NCBI GenBank assembly: GCA_028293225.1
Contig: JAQGPE010000552.1
Span: 1-5,791, forward strand
Reading direction: 5' to 3'
Source of the DNA: Akkermansiaceae bacterium
GTDB taxonomy: Bacteria; Verrucomicrobiota; Verrucomicrobiia; Verrucomicrobiales; Akkermansiaceae
Length of the DNA: 5,791 bases
A program made the translations under genes and the position numbers. The notes under the pieces were generated by a model. That model ran no database searches, was not told the origin of the DNA, and was given only the letters and a program-made list of their open reading frames with translations. Every line of letters starts with the position of its first letter. Within the stretch, counting starts at the first letter, position 1. Below, in pieces: positions 1-5,791 of this stretch.

Positions 1-996
1 CTGGTCCTTGTCGAAGGAGATGTCGTCACCGAGCGAGGCGATGTGGACCGGGACGACCACGCCGGCGGGAATGATGAAGCCGACGCTGCGCCGGTCGCCA
101 TTGCGGGCGATGGGGACTTCAAAGGGAATCGAGATCGGAAAGCTGCCGGTCCGGTCGCCGACGATCTCATGCACGTAGTGATCATCCTCCCGGCGCAGGC
201 GCACGTGCCAGCCGTCGCCGGACGCCTCGCCGCTGAGGGCGGCGCTTTCCAGCAGGTCGGCGGCCTTGCCCGCTTCGGCCACGTTCAGGGTGGCGCGGAG
301 AATGAAGGACATGCTGGTCGCATCCGCCGACGGATTGCCTTCCAGCGTCGCAGCGGTGAGCTCCACCGGCCGGGCCGAAGCGCCTTTCTTACCGACTCGA
401 ACCGTCAGCCGGCCGCTGCCGCCGAAGCGGGTCACGTCGTCATCACCGCCTTGCAGGGCCAGGAGGCCGGCCGCCTCCGTCACGGCGGGCAACGCGTCTC
501 CGCTGTGCCGCAGCTCCGTTTCCGCGGAGAAACCCACGGCGCTGCCCTGGGCCGGGAGCAGGACCTGAAAGACCGGCGTTCCGGCGTCCCTGCCGTAGTA
601 ATGGCGCGCGAAAATACGATAAGTATAGTTTTCCTCCGCGCTCTTCCCTTCCTCAGGCAGTTGCGGCTTCAGATCGAGAAAACGGCTGCCATCAGCCTCC
701 TTGCGCACCGTCCAGGTCCTGAGCTTTTCGCCCTCGACCGCGGTGATCTCCCCTTCCCCGTTCAGCCCGAGCGTCAGGGTCTCCGGCTTGCCCTGATGGA
801 CCCGGAAACTCGCAGTGATCTCGTAGTCCGTATGGTCCTCCGCAACGGTCACCAGCGACTTCGCAGCGACCGAAAAAAACAGCGGCGCGGGGGTGCGGAG
901 CTTGCTGACCGGGACGAGCGCCACCGAGTCGGCGAGTTCCTCCGCGGGCGCGAAGGCCGCCAGGACCATCGACAGGGATAGGATGAGGATTTTCAT
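1..996 (-). CDS. Exported protein of unknown function, 3' end cut off by window edge
   Basis: The frame is open from ATG at 996-994 to the window edge, giving exactly 332 codons and no stop, so the gene continues to the left. The N-terminus MKILILSLSMVLAAFAPA is a typical Sec signal peptide: a lysine, a hydrophobic core, and an A-P-A site predicting cleavage after Ala18. The start fits because the signal begins right at this ATG and no upstream in-frame ATG is seen; there is no Shine-Dalgarno. No further membrane segment is visible. The mature part looks beta-rich, with alternating hydrophobic and polar residues (for example TDYEITASFRVHQGKPETLTLGL at about 56-77), and has no cysteines or catalytic motif that I recognise. 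It lies 132 nt after the VWA gene on the same strand and may be its operon partner or have its own promoter. It is probably periplasmic or outer-membrane facing. I do not recognise the family, and the missing C-terminus could hold a defining domain. Confidence 0.85.
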   Translation of the reverse strand, partial: MKILILSLSMVLAAFAPAEELADSVALVPVSKLRTPAPLFFSVAAKSLVTVAEDHTDYEITASFRVHQGKPETLTLGLNGEGEITAVEGEKLRTWTVRKEADGSRFLDLKPQLPEEGKSAEENYTYRIFARHYYGRDAGTPVFQVLLPAQGSAVGFSAETELRHSGDALPAVTEAAGLLALQGGDDDVTRFGGSGRLTVRVGKKGASARPVELTAATLEGNPSADATSMSFILRATLNVAEAGKAADLLESAALSGEASGDGWHVRLRREDDHYVHEIVGDRTGSFPISIPFEVPIARNGDRRSVGFIIPAGVVVPVHIASLGDDISFDKDQ

Positions 997-1128
997 AGAG
1001 GTGGTAAGTAAAGAGCGCCGCCGGGCGGCACCATGTGGGTAAAGGCTTGGTAAATAAGGACACGGGGCCTCTGCGCGGAGATGGGCGGTTCCCGCGATGA
1101 CGATTGAAATGAAGTCCCGGCTGAAGAT

Positions 1129-4100
1129 TTACCGGAGCTTGTCGATCATCTCCAGCAGCTGGGCGGCGCCGGCGGTGCTGCCGTAGGCTTGTTTGACGGA
1201 CCCCGTGACGGCGGTCATGGCATTGAAATCGATCGCGTCGGCAGCGGGGCCGCCCTTGAGCTTTTCCGCGGCGAGCAGCGCCAGTCCGGCGAGCTGCATC
1301 GACGGCTTGGCCTTGTCGAAGGCGGGGGCCTGCTCCTGGTAAGGAATGGTCCAGGTGCGCTCGACCATCTCACCGCTGGCGGGATTGCGGAAGCGGACGC
1401 TGACCTCGCCGATCTCGCCCTCGCCATTCGGCAGGGTCTCGACTTCATACAGCGCGTTGCCCGCTTCCTCGGCCGCCATCTCGGCGGCATCGACGGCGTC
1501 GTTGTGAAAGTCCTCCTTCTGCAGGCGATGCTCGGCGAAACCGGTCAGGCGATACTTGCCGACCCGTGCGGCATTGAAGCGAACCTGCACCTTGACGTTC
1601 TCCGCCGCGGGGCGGAAGGCGCCGGCGAGTTGCCCGGCGAACTGATCGCCGGCGTCCTCCGGCCGGTTGACCACGTAGTAGCGGCCGTTGCCGTGGCGGG
1701 TCAGTTGCTCCAGCAGCTTGTCGTTCAGGCCATCCGCACCGAAGCCCGCCGCGTCGAAGGCGATGTGGCTGTCGCGCATTTTCAGGACCATCGCGGCGAG
1801 CGAGCCGGGGTCGGCGTCGCCCAGGTTCGCCGCGCCGTCGGTGAAGAGCACCACCCGGTTCTGGGCCTTGGCCTGGAACTGGCGGGCGGCGAGTTCGCCG
1901 GCGAGCTTCAGGCCCTGGGCCAGATCGGTGCCGCCTTCCACCGGGCTGTTGGCGATGATCTCGTTCAGCTTCTGCGCGTCCCTGCCCGTCAGGCGATCCA
2001 CCAGCAGGCGCGGCTTGCGGGAGAAACCTACGACGCTTATCGTATCTCCATCCTTGAGCAGGGTGGAAAGTTCCCGCACCGCCTGAGTCAATCCGGCATG
2101 GCGATCGTCACGCTCCATCGAGCCCGAGCTGTCGAGCAGCAGGACCAGATTGAGCGGCGTCGCGGCGTCCCGGCCGGAGGAGCCGGTGCGGATGCCGATG
2201 CGGACCAGGTCGCGCTGCGGCCGGACCGGATGGGCGGACTCTTCCACCACGCAGGCCACGGCTTCCTTGCCCGCAGGAGGATCGCCGTAGTCCACGGCAT
2301 TGTAGAACTCCTCCTCGCGGATGCCGGCGGGATCGGGCCGCTCGCCCCGCTCCAGCGCCGCCCTGGCCAGGCGGAAGGACACATCGCTGACATGGAGGGA
2401 GAAGGTGGAGAAGGCTTCCTCTGCGGCGGACAGTTCGGTCAGTGCGGGCTCCGGCTCCGCCACCTTGAGGGCGACTTCGGGCTCGGCAGGCGGAGTGACC
2501 GGAGGCGGCGGCACGGGTTGGTAGGTCAGGATGGTGTCCGGTGACATTTGATATTCCCTGCCCAACAGAATGAAGCGACTGGCGGAGTTATTCGACTCCC
2601 ATCCAAAGGCCGGTTCCGGATTCGTTTGAGTCGATCCGCCGAAGCTCCAGAGGTTGTTCTTCGCGCTCTCATCGGAACGGAAAGGGGCGGGCAAAGCCAG
2701 CTCGGCTCCCGGCTTGAAGAATGCAAATGAATCGGCGTTGTCGGTCTGAGTGGTGTCTATGTAGCCGAAGCCAACCGGGGCCAGCGTTTCGGACCGGGTC
2801 TGGTCGTAGGCGGCGCGATAGTATTCCGCGCGGGCCTGGGCGACCTGCTCCATGCCACGACGGGCTGCAACGTTGTAGGGATCGGCCTTCAAAACGTCTT
2901 CGTATTGCCGCTTGGCATCGTCGTATTTGCCGAGATTGTAGGCGCCTTCGGCGGTGTAGAGGCCGCGGCTGACCCGATCGATGTTCTCCGTGTGCTCGGC
3001 GGTCAGCGCAGGGTTGGTGAGGATCGGATCGTCCAGTTTCTCCAGCACTCCCTTCGCGTAGTTATTTCCGGGATCCAGTCCCAGAGCGCCATCCGCCAGC
3101 TTCCGGGCCTCGTCGTTCTGGCCGGCTCGCCGGTATTGTTCACCGAGGACGGCCGAGCCAGTGGCAGAGATATCCTTCAGGTAATCACGGCGATCGTCGG
3201 CCTGCGCATCCGCGGGCAGCTTCTCCAGCGAAGAGCGGAAGCGTTCCACCGCCGTCTGGTAGTCGCCCTTGGCATAGGCCTCGCGGCCCTGATCGCGGAG
3301 TTGATCAGACGCGGCGACATCGCGGCTGAAATGATCGGCCGGTGCCGAATCCTTGGCAACCGCTCCCTGGGCGGGGCTGGGAGGGGATTCGGCAAGAGGC
3401 GGCCTATCGCCGAGTGCATCCAAGCCCCGGTCTTGATTGGCAGCGAAGGAATCCGCGGGGACGTCTTTTGCCAACGATTCCGGAAGGGCAGCGGCGCCGG
3501 GGGAATCGTCTTTCTCCCGGCCGGCCAAGGAGGAGGTTTTCGCGGGAGCATCGACCGCCTTCGCCAACGAGGGTTTCAGGGGCAATTCGCGGCGGGTCAC
3601 CTGATCCTGGCTCAGGGTGTTCCCGGCGATATTGACCGGGCCGCCGTGGCCGCCTCCCGAGCCTCCGCCGGAGCCACCTCCCGAGCCACCATCATAGGCG
3701 CGACCGCTGCCCAGTCCGGTAGAGAGTGATTTCTCTGCCTGATGTTGAGCCTGCCGGGCCAGGGTTTCAAGCTCAGGCACTGCTGCCGCAGGGGGTGGAG
3801 CCGCCGGTGGAAAGGGGTCCGCCGCGGCCAGGCTATCGACGTTGCTGTCTTTCGCTTCGGGTGCTGGCTTGGCGGGCCGGGGCATCCTGCCTGCCGAACT
3901 TGCAGCGGCCAAATCCGCAGAGCTCTCTGCAGGTGACGCCGGGACCGGAGCCCCGGTAATAGTCTTCTGAATGCCTTGCGTGATGGCCTGCAATTTGAGC
4001 TTTTGCAGCAGGTCCTGTTCACGTTTGAAATCGTCCTGAGCATCGTCGAAACTTGAATCGGCGATCGAGGATTTGACCGCGTCAGCCTTCGTCGTATCCC

Positions 4101-5136
4101 GCCGCACACTCATCCTCTTCAGCGTCTCCTTGCTCAGATCGAGCTTCGCTTTCAGGGTTCCGCGCAAATCACCCACCGAGCGGTCGAGGTCCTTTTGCAT
4201 CTCATCGACCACCTTGCGCTCAGCGACGACCGCAGGGTGGTTTTCACCGAGGCCTTCCTTGTTCTTTAGAGCCTCCAACCTGCGGTTTTCTTCAAGATAC
4301 TGGGGGTAGAGGGTCTTTACCAGATTGTCTGGAAGATCGATTCCCGCGGCGTAGGCAGCGAGTTCCTTGCCATCGTATTGCAGAAGAGTCTCGATCTGGC
4401 TCTCCAACTGGATGCGGTTCCGCTGGGTCTCGACGTAAGCTTTCGCCGCATTTTCGGCACTCTGGGACTCGGAGAAACCACCCGGCTGGCCATTGCCGCG
4501 GGCGGAGTTGCTGTAAATGATTCCCTGGGTGCGGATGATCGTCTGGAGCGCCTGGCGCTTGTCCTCCACGATATCCTCCTGGGCTTTGACGGCTTTTTGA
4601 AGTTCGGCGGCGAGGCGCGCTTGCTCTTCCGCAGTCGCCTGCCTGCTTCCTCCACCTCCACCTCCACCGCCGCCGCTCGCCTCGAGGTAAGCCACCTCGG
4701 TTTTCGTGGCAGACCGGCCCTGCCGTTTGACCAGGATCGGCCAAGCGACCGCCGAGACCGCGAGGCAGGCGGCGGTGGCCATCAGGGCACGACGGGTGAA
4801 ATAACGGATCACTTTCTTCTGCCGCTCATCATCCGCGCCGGGGGCGGAGCCGGCGGAGGACGGCTCCCCGAAAAGCGCGGCGACCTTTTCGCGCTTGGCC
4901 GGCGGCAGCCGCCAGGCTTCCTCCGGCAAAGGGAGAAAATCCTCCCTCACGAGGCCGTTTATGGCACGGATGCGCTGTTCGAACCGGCGCAGTTCCGGGG
5001 ATTCCTCGCAGAGGCGTTCCAGTTCGGCGGCCTCGAATGCCGAGGCCTCGCCGAGCACCCAGGCGACGATGCGGGCTTCGAGCTCCGCGTCGCCCACCGG
5101 ATGGAGGTGCGGTTCGCTGGGATCGTCAGGATTCAT
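1129..5136 (-). CDS. Membrane-anchored anti-sigma-like / coiled-coil / TPR / VWA (YfbK-like) protein
   Basis: This 1335-residue protein is probably an inner-membrane regulator with a cytoplasmic N-terminus and a large periplasmic part. Residues 1-105 are acidic and helical, resembling zinc-free anti-sigma domains (LEARIVAWVLGE, then ELERLCEESPELRRFEQRI). Residues 117-136 form one transmembrane helix, with KKVIRYFTRR before it. Residues 155-163 are nine glycines. Residues 170-385 are mostly coiled coil, and 225-345 resemble the Wzz/GumC stalk (GLGENHPAVVAERK). Residues 390-610 are an Ala/Pro/Gly-rich linker. Residues 611-785 are TPR-like (GREAYAKGDYQTAVERF; GAYNLGKYDDAKRQYEDVLK). Residues 790-905 match nothing known to me. 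Residues 908-952 match the VWA N-terminal region of YfbK-like proteins (FSTFSLHVSDVSF, EEEFYNAVDY). The VWA domain (996-1170) has a complete MIDAS: D1002, S1004, S1006, T1070, D1100. Residues 1178-1335 match DUF3520. Such VWA domains bind metal-dependent protein ligands. The gene starts 42 nt after the sigma gene, without a Shine-Dalgarno. The anti-sigma role is inferred from position and architecture; the VWA call is firm. Confidence 0.93.
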   Translation of the reverse strand: MNPDDPSEPHLHPVGDAELEARIVAWVLGEASAFEAAELERLCEESPELRRFEQRIRAINGLVREDFLPLPEEAWRLPPAKREKVAALFGEPSSAGSAPGADDERQKKVIRYFTRRALMATAACLAVSAVAWPILVKRQGRSATKTEVAYLEASGGGGGGGGGSRQATAEEQARLAAELQKAVKAQEDIVEDKRQALQTIIRTQGIIYSNSARGNGQPGGFSESQSAENAAKAYVETQRNRIQLESQIETLLQYDGKELAAYAAGIDLPDNLVKTLYPQYLEENRRLEALKNKEGLGENHPAVVAERKVVDEMQKDLDRSVGDLRGTLKAKLDLSKETLKRMSVRRDTTKADAVKSSIADSSFDDAQDDFKREQDLLQKLKLQAITQGIQKTITGAPVPASPAESSADLAAASSAGRMPRPAKPAPEAKDSNVDSLAAADPFPPAAPPPAAAVPELETLARQAQHQAEKSLSTGLGSGRAYDGGSGGGSGGGSGGGHGGPVNIAGNTLSQDQVTRRELPLKPSLAKAVDAPAKTSSLAGREKDDSPGAAALPESLAKDVPADSFAANQDRGLDALGDRPPLAESPPSPAQGAVAKDSAPADHFSRDVAASDQLRDQGREAYAKGDYQTAVERFRSSLEKLPADAQADDRRDYLKDISATGSAVLGEQYRRAGQNDEARKLADGALGLDPGNNYAKGVLEKLDDPILTNPALTAEHTENIDRVSRGLYTAEGAYNLGKYDDAKRQYEDVLKADPYNVAARRGMEQVAQARAEYYRAAYDQTRSETLAPVGFGYIDTTQTDNADSFAFFKPGAELALPAPFRSDESAKNNLWSFGGSTQTNPEPAFGWESNNSASRFILLGREYQMSPDTILTYQPVPPPPVTPPAEPEVALKVAEPEPALTELSAAEEAFSTFSLHVSDVSFRLARAALERGERPDPAGIREEEFYNAVDYGDPPAGKEAVACVVEESAHPVRPQRDLVRIGIRTGSSGRDAATPLNLVLLLDSSGSMERDDRHAGLTQAVRELSTLLKDGDTISVVGFSRKPRLLVDRLTGRDAQKLNEIIANSPVEGGTDLAQGLKLAGELAARQFQAKAQNRVVLFTDGAANLGDADPGSLAAMVLKMRDSHIAFDAAGFGADGLNDKLLEQLTRHGNGRYYVVNRPEDAGDQFAGQLAGAFRPAAENVKVQVRFNAARVGKYRLTGFAEHRLQKEDFHNDAVDAAEMAAEEAGNALYEVETLPNGEGEIGEVSVRFRNPASGEMVERTWTIPYQEQAPAFDKAKPSMQLAGLALLAAEKLKGGPAADAIDFNAMTAVTGSVKQAYGSTAGAAQLLEMIDKLR
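3643..3690 (-). repeat. Four imperfect 12-nt tandem units encoding a Gly/Ser linker
   Basis: Four consecutive 12-nt units read on the minus strand as GGTGGCTCGGGA, GGTGGCTCCGGC, GGAGGCTCGGGA and GGCGGCCACGGC. They encode residues 483-498 of the VWA protein (GGSG three times, then GGHG). The units are in frame, so gain or loss of a unit changes linker length by four residues without breaking the protein. It lies between the coiled-coil and TPR parts and should act as a flexible hinge. Confidence 0.85.
4648..4674 (-). repeat. Nine-glycine codon run with a GGTGGA hexanucleotide repeat
   Basis: Nine glycine codons (GGC GGC, then GGT GGA three times, then GGA) encode residues 155-163 of the VWA protein, about 18 residues after the predicted membrane helix. 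The core is three copies of a 6-nt unit. It probably serves as a flexible joint between the membrane anchor and the coiled coil. Slippage by one unit would be in frame and would add or remove two glycines. Confidence 0.85.
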
Positions 5137-5178
5137 GGCAATAAACGGAGTGGGCTGGAAAATTGGGATTTCTGCGAA

Positions 5179-5745
5179 TCAGCCCTCGGGGCTCTCGATG
5201 CCGAGACGGCGGAGATTTTCGGCGAGGGATTTCAGCAGGTGGTGAAGCTTGTAGCCGACGTTTCCAACCGAGAGGCCGGTCCGGTGGCTGATCTGTTCGT
5301 ATTTGAGATTCTGATGATATTTCAGCTCCAGGAGGGAGCGGTCCTGCTCCGGGAGCTCGGAAAGGAGCAGCCGGACGGCGCCGGCGGCCTCCTGGCGGGC
5401 GAGCTGTCCGTCCGGGGCATGGCCGTCGTCCGGAGTGTCGGGAGGTTCTTCGTCCGCTTCACGGCGGTGGTCGCGGAGGTGGTTGAGAGCCAGGTTGCGG
5501 ACCGAGCGATAGAGCCACGCCCGGGGGTGGGAGACGTCATCCCAGTGGGTGTGGAGACGCAGGAAGGCCTCCTGGACGAGGTCCTCCGCGGCTTCCCGCC
5601 GGCCGGTCAGGCCGTGGGCGAAGCGCAGCAAGGGGCTTTCCTCAGTCTCGAAGACCTGGCGGAGAGAGGGTTTCTCCGGATCTTTTTCGACAAGAGGAAG
5701 GACTTGCGGCACTTCAATCCTGGCCTGTGGGATGGCGATCTCCAT
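5179..5745 (-). CDS. ECF-type RNA polymerase sigma factor (sigma-70 family)
   Basis: This 188-residue protein is a small sigma factor with only the sigma2 and sigma4 regions, the usual ECF size and layout. Sigma2 spans about 28-97: LTGRREAAEDLVQEAFLRLH at 46-65 carries the core-binding signature, and HPRAWLYRSVRNLALNHLRD at 73-92 covers the -10 recognition and melting helix. An acidic Pro/Asp-rich linker (about 97-118) follows. Sigma4 spans about 122-180, with LSELPEQDRSLLELKY and a helix-turn-helix YEQISHRTGLSVGNVGYKLH that should read the -35 element. The first 28 residues are an extension without recognised motif. The start at 5745 is the earliest possible in this frame, because a stop at 5766-5764 precedes it with no other start codon between; it lacks a Shine-Dalgarno. 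The VWA gene follows after 42 nt, and its N-terminus is the likely anti-sigma partner. ECF units often drive their own promoter, but the promoter here would lie mostly beyond the right edge. Confidence 0.95.
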   Translation of the reverse strand: MEIAIPQARIEVPQVLPLVEKDPEKPSLRQVFETEESPLLRFAHGLTGRREAAEDLVQEAFLRLHTHWDDVSHPRAWLYRSVRNLALNHLRDHRREADEEPPDTPDDGHAPDGQLARQEAAGAVRLLLSELPEQDRSLLELKYHQNLKYEQISHRTGLSVGNVGYKLHHLLKSLAENLRRLGIESPEG

Positions 5746-5791
5746 GCGGTTCGATGCGCGGGGTCATGGCTTTCATGAGGTAAGACACGGC

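Noticed and set aside
43..981. 312-codon open frame on the plus strand
   Set aside because: It is antisense to the exported-protein gene, whose frame is open over 332 codons and starts with a good signal peptide. The plus-strand translation is Arg/Gly-rich and without motifs.
1017..1029. GCCGC-CGG-GCGGC inverted repeat considered as a terminator
   Set aside because: The stem is only 5 bp and no T-run follows it on either strand. It also sits about 20 nt before a start codon. It is at most a weak 5' leader hairpin.
692..1063. 123-codon minus-strand frame overlapping the start of the exported protein
   Set aside because: It is in a different frame from the signal-peptide gene, and the product is Arg/Gly/Pro-rich with no recognisable feature, so it looks like a shadow frame.
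1189..2544. 451-codon open frame on the plus strand
   Set aside because: It is antisense to the VWA and DUF3520-like region, which has an intact MIDAS. The translation is Gly/Ala/Arg/Leu-rich without domain signatures.
5137..5178. Gap between sigma and VWA genes examined for a promoter or terminator
   Set aside because: The 42 nt show no hairpin with a T-run and no recognisable -35/-10 pair, which fits co-transcription.
4378..5778. 466-codon open frame on the plus strand
   Set aside because: It lies fully antisense to the sigma gene and the 5' part of the VWA gene, which both have clear domains. Its translation shows no recognisable domain, and long antisense frames are expected in GC-rich coding DNA.

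Overview
All the convincing coding in this 5.8 kb, GC-rich window is on the minus strand. It forms one apparent transcription unit, read from the right edge to the left: an ECF-type RNA polymerase sigma factor (5745-5179), a 1335-residue membrane-anchored protein (5136-1129), and the first 332 codons of an exported protein (from 996, running off the left edge). Long open frames on the plus strand lie antisense to these genes and are treated as by-products of high GC. I see no RNA gene, insertion sequence, CRISPR array, attachment site or origin, and no convincing terminator.

The central protein is the point of interest. It appears to combine, in order, a zinc-free anti-sigma-like cytoplasmic domain, one transmembrane helix, a nine-glycine hinge, a coiled coil resembling the stalk of Wzz/GumC-type polysaccharide co-polymerases, a long Ala/Pro/Gly-rich linker with a 12-nt tandem repeat, a TPR block, and a C-terminal YfbK-like module (VWA N-terminal region, VWA domain with an intact MIDAS, DUF3520-like tail). 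The sigma gene ends 42 nt upstream of it. The likely reading is that the large protein holds the sigma factor at the inner membrane and senses something in the periplasm through its coiled-coil, TPR and VWA parts. The downstream exported protein would be a partner or a target of the same regulon. This is inference from architecture and gene order.

The host is probably a member of the Verrucomicrobiota (or a relative in the PVC group). The grounds are high GC, absence of Shine-Dalgarno sequences before all three starts, the ECF plus anti-sigma/TPR/VWA arrangement, and a TPR tail that resembles, from memory, that of verrucomicrobial secretin-like proteins. The assignment is tentative because no marker gene is present.
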